Below, in pieces: positions 1 through 5,813 of a stretch of 7,966 nt of DNA (position 1 is its first letter; every line of letters begins with the position of its first letter). The notes under the pieces were generated by a model. It ran no database searches. It was given only the letters and a program-made list of their open reading frames with translations, and was not told the origin of the DNA. The stretch lies in contig JBEIHC010000122.1 of NCBI GenBank assembly GCA_040381555.1, forward strand, positions 1-7,966, written 5' to 3'. This stretch comes from CANHCC01 sp040381555. Its GTDB lineage: Bacteria > Bacteroidota > Bacteroidia > J057 > RFSG01. A program made the position numbers and the translations under genes.

Positions 1-893
1 GAGAGTGCGTCAAAAATACAGGAATGCGGATTGCCCACAATATCAATCGAAACGATCGGGTCCAGGCAATATTCCAACACGCCTTTCATAGGTCCTTCCG
101 CAGCGGCTTTCCTGGCTGCATTAATTTCGTCTTTAGTAGCTGCTTTTTTTAGTACTACGGTCAAATCAGTCAAAGAACCATCGGGTATGGGTACGCGCAT
201 GGCCACTCCGTCTAATTTTCCTTTCAAGTGGGGAAGCACCAATCCTACGGCCTTTGCAGCACCAGTAGAAGTAGGTACGATGGAATAGGCTGCAGCTCTT
301 GCACGGCGCAAATCTTTATGGGGAGCATCCTGCAAATTTTGATCGGCAGTATAGGCATGTATGGTCGTCATATACCCAGACTCAATGCCCCAGTTGTCAT
401 CGAGAACCTTGGCCATAGGAGCCAGGCAATTGGTCGTACAGGAAGCATTGGAAATAACCTTCATTTCAGGTTTGAGGACTGAATCATTTACCCCTAACAC
501 AATCGTTGCGTCTTCTCCTTTTGCAGGTGCAGAAATGATTACTTTTTTAGCTCCTGCAGCCAAGTGTAAATCAGCTTTTTCTCGATCGGTGAATCTTCCG
601 GTACTTTCGATGACGATATCTACTCCGACAGCACCCCAAGCCAAATTGGCCGGATCTTTTTCCGCACTGCAGATAATTTTTGCGCCATTGACATACAAAC
701 ACTCATCGTCAAAGCTTACTTCTCCATTGAATTTACCCTGAACAGAGTCGTACTTCAATAGGTGAGCAAGCGTTTTGTTATCGGTAAGGTCATTAATTTT
801 AACAACCTCTACCTTGTCATTATTCAGCAAAGCCCGAAAAACAAGCCTTCCGATTCTGCCGAATCCATTAATTCCAACTTTTATCTTTCCCAT
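1..893 (-). CDS. gap: Glyceraldehyde-3-phosphate dehydrogenase, NAD-type, C-terminus cut by window edge
   Basis: The glycolytic enzyme converts glyceraldehyde 3-phosphate, NAD+ and phosphate to 1,3-bisphosphoglycerate in the cytoplasm. The minus strand reads from ATG at 893 to the window edge without a stop, giving 297 complete codons; the family is about 335 residues, so roughly the last 36 are missing. The N-terminus carries the Rossmann motif GINGFGRIGR (residues 7-16) and an INDLTD stretch with Asp35 after the second strand, fitting NAD rather than NADP. The catalytic motif SNASCTTNC puts the nucleophile at Cys152, and the partner His179 lies in TTIHAYTADQ. The DAPHKDLRRARAAA segment keeps the proline typical of NAD-dependent enzymes. 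Also present are PTSTGAAKAV and MRVPIPDGS. The start is fixed by the conserved MGKIKVGINGFG opening. A promoter lies 26-60 bp upstream; no Shine-Dalgarno sequence is visible. It diverges from the tRNA gene. Confidence 0.97.
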   Translation of the reverse strand, partial: MGKIKVGINGFGRIGRLVFRALLNNDKVEVVKINDLTDNKTLAHLLKYDSVQGKFNGEVSFDDECLYVNGAKIICSAEKDPANLAWGAVGVDIVIESTGRFTDREKADLHLAAGAKKVIISAPAKGEDATIVLGVNDSVLKPEMKVISNASCTTNCLAPMAKVLDDNWGIESGYMTTIHAYTADQNLQDAPHKDLRRARAAAYSIVPTSTGAAKAVGLVLPHLKGKLDGVAMRVPIPDGSLTDLTVVLKKAATKDEINAARKAAAEGPMKGVLEYCLDPIVSIDIVGNPHSCIFDAL

Positions 894-922
894 TTGAGTT
901 TTAAATAAGATGAATTTGAGGG

Positions 923-956
923 CAAAATTACAGGATAAACTTGTTCAGTATCACAA
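923..956 (-). promoter_or_regulatory. Bacteroidota-type promoter of gap
   Basis: On the minus strand, TTG (956-954) and TAATTTTG (930-923) are separated by 23 bp, matching the Bacteroidota primary-sigma pattern TTG-N(17-23)-TAnnTTTG at the long end of the spacing. Transcription would start near 919, leaving an A/T-rich leader of about 26 nt before the gap ATG with no Shine-Dalgarno sequence. The match is direct; activity is inferred. Confidence 0.65.
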
Positions 957-1004
957 TTTTTACGGGAAAGTTTCGGAAAAAGATGAGATAAAATAAATAA
1001 GGAC

Positions 1005-1035
1005 TTGACTGCTGTTAAAATTTAATTTACTTTTG
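1005..1035 (+). promoter_or_regulatory. Bacteroidota-type promoter of tRNA-Glu
   Basis: TTG at 1005-1007 and TACTTTTG at 1028-1035 are separated by exactly 20 bp, a near-ideal Bacteroidota promoter. The predicted start, near 1039, would give a 5' leader of about 14 nt before the tRNA, to be removed by RNase P. This promoter diverges from that of gap; the two -33 boxes are about 50 bp apart, so the promoters do not overlap. Confidence 0.75.
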
Positions 1036-1052
1036 TGCCTCCAAATGCACAG

Positions 1053-1124
1053 GTCCCGTTCGTCTAGGGGTTAGGACAACTCCCTTTCACGGAGTAAACA
1101 GGGGTTCAATTCCCCTACGGGATA
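1053..1124 (+). tRNA. tRNA-Glu (anticodon UUC)
   Basis: The sequence folds into a 72-nt cloverleaf. The acceptor stem is GTCCCGT (1053-1059) with ACGGGAT (1117-1123); all pairs are Watson-Crick except G1-U72. The D arm is GTC/GAC around TAGGGGTTAG. The anticodon stem ACTCC/GGAGT (1079-1083 and 1091-1095) encloses the loop CTTTCAC, with anticodon TTC at 1086-1088. The T arm is AGGGG-TTCAATT-CCCCT. The discriminator base is A1124. CCA is not encoded and must be added by the CCA-adding enzyme. The body closely resembles E. coli tRNA-Glu, including TTCGTCTAG at positions 7-15. It has its own promoter and its own terminator, so it is a single-gene unit. Confidence 0.96.
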
Positions 1125-1131
1125 CTAAAAG

Positions 1132-1164
1132 AAGCAGGGCATGCATACATGTCCTGCTTTTTTT
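1132..1164 (+). terminator. Rho-independent terminator of tRNA-Glu
   Basis: A 12-bp stem pairs 1132-1143 with 1148-1159 (AAGCAGGGCATG with CATGTCCTGCTT, one G-U pair) around the loop CATA. The T-run that begins in the stem's last base extends to 1164. It starts 8 nt after the tRNA discriminator base. The hairpin also argues against any guaB start at the ATG at 1141, which lies inside the stem. Confidence 0.92.
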
Positions 1165-1210
1165 ATTTCGTTCAGTACGAATTGCTTTTTATGGTTAACC
1201 CGGATTCTTG

Positions 1211-1221
1211 TAATTTTGTCC
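1211..1221 (+). promoter_or_regulatory. guaB -7 promoter element abutting the start codon
   Basis: TAATTTTG at 1211-1218 is a perfect TAnnTTTG -7 element, followed by only TCC before the guaB ATG at 1222. If this element is used with the usual geometry (element centred near -7), transcription starts at or within a few bases of the ATG, giving a leaderless or nearly leaderless mRNA. The -33 side is weak: the nearest TTG (1182-1184) is 26 bp away, longer than the usual 17-23. Confidence 0.5.
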
Positions 1222-2703
1222 ATGGAAAAATCAGGAACTCCCTCAAGCGCAACTTTACTGGAAGGCCTCACCTATGACGATGTGTTATTAGTGCCAGCCT
1301 ATTCTGAAATTCTCCCACGAGATGCAGACACCACTTCCTGGCTTACCCGTGAAATCCAATTGAACATTCCCATCCTATCTGCAGCCATGGATACGGTCAC
1401 AGAATATCAATTGGCTATAGCGATGGCACAAGAGGGAGGCATGGGCATTTTGCACAAAAACATGTCTATGGAAGCTCAGGCGGACCAGGTGAGAAAAGTA
1501 AAGAGATCCGAAAGCGGACTAATCCATGACCCGGTGACCGTTCGTCCAGATGAGACCCTGATTAATGCAGGTAAACTCATGATGGACTATAAATTAGGAG
1601 GAATTCCTGTCGTAGATGCCAATCAAAAACTTGTAGGCATCCTAACGAATAGAGATTTGAGATTTCAAGTACTAGACAATAGACCGGTGTCTGAGTTGAT
1701 GACTTCGGGCAACTTAGTAACAGTCCCGCAAGGAACCAACATCAAGCAAGCCGAAGAAGTACTCAGAAAACATAAGATTGAAAAGCTACCCGTTGTAGAT
1801 AAAAAGGGGAAATTAGTAGGATTGATTACCTACAAGGATATTTTAAAACGAAGAAATTTCCCCCATGCCTGTAAGGATGAATATGGCAGACTCCGTGTAG
1901 GGGCAGCTGTTGGCGTAACACCCGACACGCCAGATAGAGTAAGTTTATTGGAAAAAGCAGGCGTAGATGTTGTTATTGTGGATACAGCCCACGGACATTC
2001 TAAAGGGGTATTGGAGATGATTAAGAAGTTGCGTAAACAATTCCCTTACCTGCAACTGGTAGGCGGAAATGTGGCTACAGGAGAAGCTACGCGTGATTTA
2101 ATCAAAGCCGGCGTGGATGGGGTAAAAGTAGGGGTCGGCCCGGGTAGTATATGCACCACTCGAATTATTGCCGGAGTGGGTGTTCCTCAGTTAACAGCTG
2201 TTCAGTTAGCTGCCAAAGCTGCGGCTCGTTCTGGAGTTCCCATTATTGCCGATGGGGGCATTAAGCATACCGGAGATATCCCCAAAGCCCTTGCAGCCGG
2301 GGCATTTTCTATTATGGCAGGTGGATTATTTGCCGGAACAGATGAAAGCCCCGGAGAAACCATTATTTACGAAGGGAGAAAATTCAAAAGCTACCGGGGA
2401 ATGGGGTCTATCGATGCCATGAAAGAAGGGAGCAAAGACAGGTATTTTCAGGATGCGGAAGATGATATTAAAAAACTCGTACCCGAAGGAATTGTGGGAA
2501 GAGTTCCCTTCAAAGGCTCTGTTCATGAAGTGGTGTATCAGTTAGTCGGTGGGCTTCGTGCCAGCATGGGCTATTGTGGGGCTAGCAATATACTTGATTT
2601 AAGAAAAGCCAAAATGGTCCGGATAACCGCAGCAGGATTAAGAGAAAGTCATCCGCATGATGTACATATTACCCAAGAAGCGCCCAATTATTCAAGAAAT
2701 TGA
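1222..2703 (+). CDS. guaB: Inosine-5'-monophosphate dehydrogenase
   Basis: IMP dehydrogenase oxidises IMP to XMP with NAD+, the committed step of GMP synthesis. The chosen start gives 493 residues, normal for bacterial GuaB (about 485-490). The reading frame stays open to an ATG at 1141, but that extension runs through the tRNA terminator and has no family resemblance. LEGLTYDDVLLVPAYSEILP opens the barrel (about residues 12-31), followed by SAAMDTVTE. Two CBS domains form an inserted Bateman module (about 100-155 and 160-215), a known nucleotide-binding regulatory unit. The active-site loop GPGSICTTR carries catalytic Cys311; the phosphate-binding ADGGIK and GSIDAM segments follow, and the mobile flap has Arg407-Tyr408. 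The tail HPHDVHITQEAPNYSRN fits Bacteroidota GuaB ends, so the TGA is the genuine stop. It is the first gene of a rightward cluster, and the next gene begins at the very next base. Confidence 0.97.
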   Translation: MEKSGTPSSATLLEGLTYDDVLLVPAYSEILPRDADTTSWLTREIQLNIPILSAAMDTVTEYQLAIAMAQEGGMGILHKNMSMEAQADQVRKVKRSESGLIHDPVTVRPDETLINAGKLMMDYKLGGIPVVDANQKLVGILTNRDLRFQVLDNRPVSELMTSGNLVTVPQGTNIKQAEEVLRKHKIEKLPVVDKKGKLVGLITYKDILKRRNFPHACKDEYGRLRVGAAVGVTPDTPDRVSLLEKAGVDVVIVDTAHGHSKGVLEMIKKLRKQFPYLQLVGGNVATGEATRDLIKAGVDGVKVGVGPGSICTTRIIAGVGVPQLTAVQLAAKAAARSGVPIIADGGIKHTGDIPKALAAGAFSIMAGGLFAGTDESPGETIIYEGRKFKSYRGMGSIDAMKEGSKDRYFQDAEDDIKKLVPEGIVGRVPFKGSVHEVVYQLVGGLRASMGYCGASNILDLRKAKMVRITAAGLRESHPHDVHITQEAPNYSRN

Positions 2704-4785
2704 TTGGTAGATTTTCTCTATAGATATAAATACTACCTGTTAGCAGGGTTGGGTTCTTGGTTGCTTTTTGTAACCCAACAGCTTTCAATTGCTTACCGCA
2801 TGCAGGCCAATCCGGAAATGGTATTGTTGCATGAAGGCTTCGGAGACATGATCCTATTCATGTTCTTTTTTACCAATATTATTTTGGTTAGAAGGGTAGT
2901 GCATGATGGGAAAGACCGGAATCCGGAGCACATGCTTCGAATTGTTTTGTTCACCGGATTGATAGGTGTTTTGGCCGTTTTCTTCTCTCGATGGTATTTG
3001 TCTCCTTACCGAAATACAGAACAAGAAATGATAACTCTGCCGGTTTTGCATGCCATTACCTTGCTGGCTTTGCATGTTTTTGTATTTACCGGTATTTACA
3101 CTTTTAAGAAGTTTATCTTCTATACAGGTACCAGAGTGCGCCCTGCCTTATGGACGACTTTTGAATTTTTTTTAGGCGCCGGCTTGTTAATCGTGTTTGA
3201 AAATCCCTTCTATTTTATTCCTGAATGGATAAAAGTTGGATTGCTGGTGGTCAGTTTGGGCTTAATTGCCTATTTTTCAGTGTTTACCCGATGGGTAGCC
3301 TATTTGACTTTAAGACAGAAACTGAACAGCATCTTTTTATTGGGAATGACAGTGGTTGTCTTGTTTTTTCTCATGTATGAAGAGGGGGTGTTTACTTATG
3401 ATTTAAGCAGTTTAATTCACGAGTATTTCTTTTATCGCTATTTCCTCATGGGGGTAGCCGCACTTTTCATCGCCTCCTACTCATTGTTTTCTATATTGGT
3501 TTTGATATTCAACCTCCCTACCGGGTTTGTATTTGAAAAAACTCGAAAGGACTTAGTGTCCATTCAAAAAATTCAGCAAAGTATCCTTCCCGGATTAGCT
3601 CAGGAGGGAGCTGCACGCACCCTCTTGGAAGCCGCAATGCTTAGCTCGAACTCTTCTGCAGGATGGATTGAAATGGAGGGTGAAAACGAACCCTTGATTT
3701 GTCATGGTATTCGGGAAATGGATATCCCTACGCTTAAGCAAGAGGTGAATCTCCGAAAACTGGTACTCAAAAAGAGGGAGGTTTGGCAAAATCAAGATTT
3801 GAGGCGCAACCACCTGCTGAAGTTTAAACGAAGTAACTATCGTTCCTTAATTGTTTTGCCCATTCAAACCCGCTTTACCAATATTGGTGCCTTGTTCTTG
3901 GTTCAAAATATTCCCTTTGGCTTTAGTGACGATAATATTTTCGTGCTGAAATCATTTGCAGATCAGGCGGCATTGGCACTGGAAAATATTGCATTGAATG
4001 TAAAGTCATTAGAACTTGAAAGATATCAAGAGCAATTAGCCATTGCCCGACAGATGCAGCAGAAGCTTTATCCAGCACGATTTCCAGACTCTCCCTATAT
4101 TCGCGTTTTTGCGCGTAACCAACAGGCGGAATCTGTGGGCGGCGATTATTACGACATCTTAAAAACAGGCGAAGGAATTTACAAAATAATCATTGGCGAT
4201 GTATCCGGCAAAGGCACCAAGGCGGCATTTTTCATGGCGCAAGTCAAAGGAATGTTTCAATCTTTGGCGCGTACCACAGCAGATCCCGTTCGGTTTATTA
4301 CCTTGATTAATCAGGCCATTTCTTCCTGTATGGACAAGGGATCCTTTATTACCTTAACCTATATTCAGTTAGATTTGAATATTGGGAAGGCATGGATTGC
4401 CCGAGCAGGTCATTGCCCCACTTTATTTTATTCTGGTCAAGAGAAAAAATCCGTCTGGTTGATAGAGGGCGGCTTAGCTTTAGGTGTTATTCGAGAGGAT
4501 GGATTTAGAGAATATATCAAAACTCAGGAGATTTCGGTACATACAGGAGATCGCCTGGTTCTCTTTACAGATGGAATTGTAGAAGCCCGAGATGAAAAGG
4601 GAGAGGAGTTTGATTACGACAGACTCCTAAATGCTGTGCAGAATGGCATTCATTTAAGCCCGGAGGATTTATCCCAAAGTATTATCCAAGAAGTACAGGA
4701 TTTTTCCGGGGGAGTGATTGAAGACGACTATACTCTGATGGTCCTAGACATAACCGGTAACCCGGAAACCCCTAAATCCGTATAA
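2704..4785 (+). CDS. Membrane-anchored GAF / SpoIIE-type PP2C serine phosphatase (RsbU-like)
   Basis: A 693-residue predicted partner-switch phosphatase. The first part is about eight hydrophobic segments (roughly residues 10-30, 47-65, 78-96, 112-133, 150-171, 176-197, 205-225, 244-270). A GAF-like region follows (about 283-432), then a short helical linker (433-455, ERYQEQLAIARQMQQKLYP) and a SpoIIE/PP2C domain to the end. The metal-binding signatures are intact: VGGDYYD (Asp481), GDVSGKG (Asp499), LFTDG (Asp623) and EDDYT (Asp674/Asp675). The family dephosphorylates phosphoserine on STAS anti-anti-sigma proteins; the adjacent STAS gene is the likely substrate. The start is TTG directly after the guaB stop and in the same frame. 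The next in-frame ATG (2800) would remove the first membrane segment, so TTG is preferred. The signal sensed is unknown. Confidence is high for the phosphatase, moderate for the GAF call. Confidence 0.9.
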   Translation: MVDFLYRYKYYLLAGLGSWLLFVTQQLSIAYRMQANPEMVLLHEGFGDMILFMFFFTNIILVRRVVHDGKDRNPEHMLRIVLFTGLIGVLAVFFSRWYLSPYRNTEQEMITLPVLHAITLLALHVFVFTGIYTFKKFIFYTGTRVRPALWTTFEFFLGAGLLIVFENPFYFIPEWIKVGLLVVSLGLIAYFSVFTRWVAYLTLRQKLNSIFLLGMTVVVLFFLMYEEGVFTYDLSSLIHEYFFYRYFLMGVAALFIASYSLFSILVLIFNLPTGFVFEKTRKDLVSIQKIQQSILPGLAQEGAARTLLEAAMLSSNSSAGWIEMEGENEPLICHGIREMDIPTLKQEVNLRKLVLKKREVWQNQDLRRNHLLKFKRSNYRSLIVLPIQTRFTNIGALFLVQNIPFGFSDDNIFVLKSFADQAALALENIALNVKSLELERYQEQLAIARQMQQKLYPARFPDSPYIRVFARNQQAESVGGDYYDILKTGEGIYKIIIGDVSGKGTKAAFFMAQVKGMFQSLARTTADPVRFITLINQAISSCMDKGSFITLTYIQLDLNIGKAWIARAGHCPTLFYSGQEKKSVWLIEGGLALGVIREDGFREYIKTQEISVHTGDRLVLFTDGIVEARDEKGEEFDYDRLLNAVQNGIHLSPEDLSQSIIQEVQDFSGGVIEDDYTLMVLDITGNPETPKSV

Positions 4786-4795
4786 AATTCGCCAG

Positions 4796-5137
4796 ATGGA
4801 AATTGCTCAAGTTGTTCACACAAATTTTACCACTCTCCAAATTCAAGGAGAATTAGATGCGCTTTCTGCTGTGGGGGCTGATGAAGTATTTACCCGACTC
4901 ATTCAACAGAAACAATTTAATCTTCATCTGGACTTTTCTGGATTGGAGTATATTTCTTCGGCTGGTATTGGGGTAATATTATCTCATCAGGATGAAGTCT
5001 ATCAAAACAAAGGTAAAATCGTTTTTAGCGGACTTTCTCCTAAAGTGTTGAATGTGTTTCAATTATTGGGCTTACATCAGCTTTTTAAAATTGTTTCTTC
5101 AGAGTCAGAAGTGGAGTGCTGTTTTTTAGAATCATGA
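4796..5137 (+). CDS. STAS-domain anti-sigma factor antagonist (RsbV/SpoIIAA-like)
   Basis: A 113-residue single-domain STAS protein, the usual size for this family. TLQIQGELDALSA (about residues 13-25) is the conserved first strand and turn. LHLDFSGLEYISSAGIGVIL (43-62) is the core with the phosphorylation loop. By alignment with the DS[ST]G motif of RsbV and SpoIIAA, Ser55 is the likely phosphoacceptor, while the usual preceding Asp is replaced by Ser54. In this family the unphosphorylated form binds the HATPase anti-sigma factor and the kinase switches it off by phosphorylation. The gene starts 10 bp after the phosphatase and overlaps the kinase by 4 bp (ATGA), so all three are almost surely co-translated. 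No Shine-Dalgarno sequence is visible before the ATG. Which protein is finally released is not shown by the window. Confidence 0.92.
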   Translation: MEIAQVVHTNFTTLQIQGELDALSAVGADEVFTRLIQQKQFNLHLDFSGLEYISSAGIGVILSHQDEVYQNKGKIVFSGLSPKVLNVFQLLGLHQLFKIVSSESEVECCFLES

Positions 5138-5538
5138 GCCAGTCGCAGCGCTTTCTTTGTTCTCTGGAAGAAATTCCCCGGCTTAGGGAGTTCATTCGGC
5201 AGTCCTTGCCTGCATTAGACGAAGTAACGCTCAATCAGATTGTTTTGGCTGCTGATGAAGTGTGCACCAATGCGATCCAACATGGTTGTTCCAGATCTGC
5301 CCATTCAGACTTTTTTGTACGAATTTATACTCATCCTCAAAAAATTACCTTAGAAATTCAAGATTCTTCCCAACCTTTCCCAATTGGCAATGAAGTCAAT
5401 GTAGATTGTACCGAGAAAATAAAAAATCGCGAAAAAGGAGGCCTGGGGCTCTTTTTAGTGCAAAATATCATGGATGAAATCGCTATTGAAGAACTCGACA
5501 AACACCATATAATCCGAATGTGTAAATATATTGCCTGA
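5134..5538 (+). CDS. HATPase anti-sigma factor / serine kinase (RsbW/SpoIIAB-like)
   Basis: A 134-residue GHKL-type ATPase resembling serine kinases of partner-switching systems. The N box is LAADEVCTNAIQHG (about 39-51) with Glu42 and Asn46. The G1 region is EIQDSSQPF with Asp77, and the G2 region GGLGLFLVQNI (102-112) has the nucleotide-lid glycines. Family members bind ATP, phosphorylate a STAS partner and hold a target (classically a sigma factor) inactive. The start at 5134 forms an ATGA overlap with the STAS stop; an upstream in-frame ATG at 5116 would add six residues deep within the STAS gene and is less likely. In G1, the glycine normally two residues after the Asp is Ser79. No sigma-factor gene is adjacent, so the target is unknown; a direct kinase or two-partner role cannot be excluded. 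Confidence 0.9.
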   Translation: MSQSQRFLCSLEEIPRLREFIRQSLPALDEVTLNQIVLAADEVCTNAIQHGCSRSAHSDFFVRIYTHPQKITLEIQDSSQPFPIGNEVNVDCTEKIKNREKGGLGLFLVQNIMDEIAIEELDKHHIIRMCKYIA

Positions 5539-5562
5539 TTCTACGAATCCCTTGGGCAATAT
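5528..5562 (+). repeat. Dyad overlapping the kinase stop codon
   Basis: ATATTGCC (5528-5535) is the exact reverse complement of GGCAATAT (5555-5562), and between them GATTC-TAC-GAATC (5537-5549) forms a second nested stem. The RNA would fold into a two-part hairpin that includes the TGA of the HATPase gene. A T7 run lies 16 nt further on (5579-5585), too far for a standard intrinsic terminator. Transcript end, processing signal and attenuator are all possible. Confidence 0.5.
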
Positions 5563-5723
5563 CCACCTTTCAGCACGGTTTTTTTATAATTTTACACTCG
5601 GTTATATATTGACCGGTCTTTCATTCGTTACTCCGGGCGAAAGATTCTGAAAGCGTAGTTCGTTTTTCAGAGTTCGGTTTATCCTTGAACTTTAAAAAAT
5701 TTATGATTTTGAGTCTATTAAGT
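5539..5723. other. 185-bp spacer between the kinase and foldase genes
   Basis: No coding potential is recognised here. It holds the distal half of the dyad at 5528-5562, a T7 run (5579-5585), a perfect 8-bp palindrome GACCGGTC (5611-5618) and an inverted repeat TCTGAAA/TTTCAGA (5646-5652 and 5665-5671, 12-nt loop). Two imperfect -7-like elements, TATCCTTG (5680-5687) and TGATTTTG (5704-5711), each miss one consensus base, so a separate promoter for the foldase is plausible but not proven. Confidence 0.4.
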
Positions 5724-5813
5724 ATGGTTAGGTTATTCATGTTTTTTGCGATTCTATGTCCAGGTATTTTACTGGCTCAATCGACAGGTGCTACAAGCAA
5801 AAAAAATCTATGA
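5724..5813 (+). other. Orphan signal-peptide reading frame
   Basis: Twenty-nine codons plus TGA: MVRLFMFFAILCPGILLAQ, then STGATSKKNL. It has a short positive n-region (Arg3), a hydrophobic core and an LLA-QS cleavage site, a textbook signal peptide of the LLAQ type common in Bacteroidota. The frame could start seven codons earlier, at ATG 5703. It is one frame away from the foldase body, and its stop lies just after the A8 tract. It is most likely the true N-terminus of the foldase. Confidence 0.75.

Noticed and set aside
31..741. Three plus-strand open frames opposite gap (84-126 residues)
   Set aside because: They lie antisense to a clearly conserved GAPDH coding frame and show no recognisable domain or start context.
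1053..1123. G1-U72 pair of tRNA-Glu as a sign of a decayed tRNA
   Set aside because: All other stems are fully paired and it has its own promoter and terminator, so it looks functional.
1141..1221. Longer GuaB N-terminus starting at ATG 1141
   Set aside because: The added 27 residues are encoded by the tRNA terminator stem, T-run and promoter region and do not resemble GuaB; the conserved start fits ATG 1222.
5116..5133. Earlier ATG for the HATPase
   Set aside because: It would add MLFFRI inside the STAS gene; the ATGA overlap at 5134 is the standard arrangement.
5611..5618. Palindrome GACCGGTC as an operator
   Set aside because: A single 8-bp palindrome with no repeat copy or regulator gene nearby is not enough evidence.
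5680..5711. Promoter for the foldase gene (TATCCTTG or TGATTTTG)
   Set aside because: Each misses one base of TAnnTTTG, and neither has a well-spaced -33 TTG, so it is only noted in the spacer entry.
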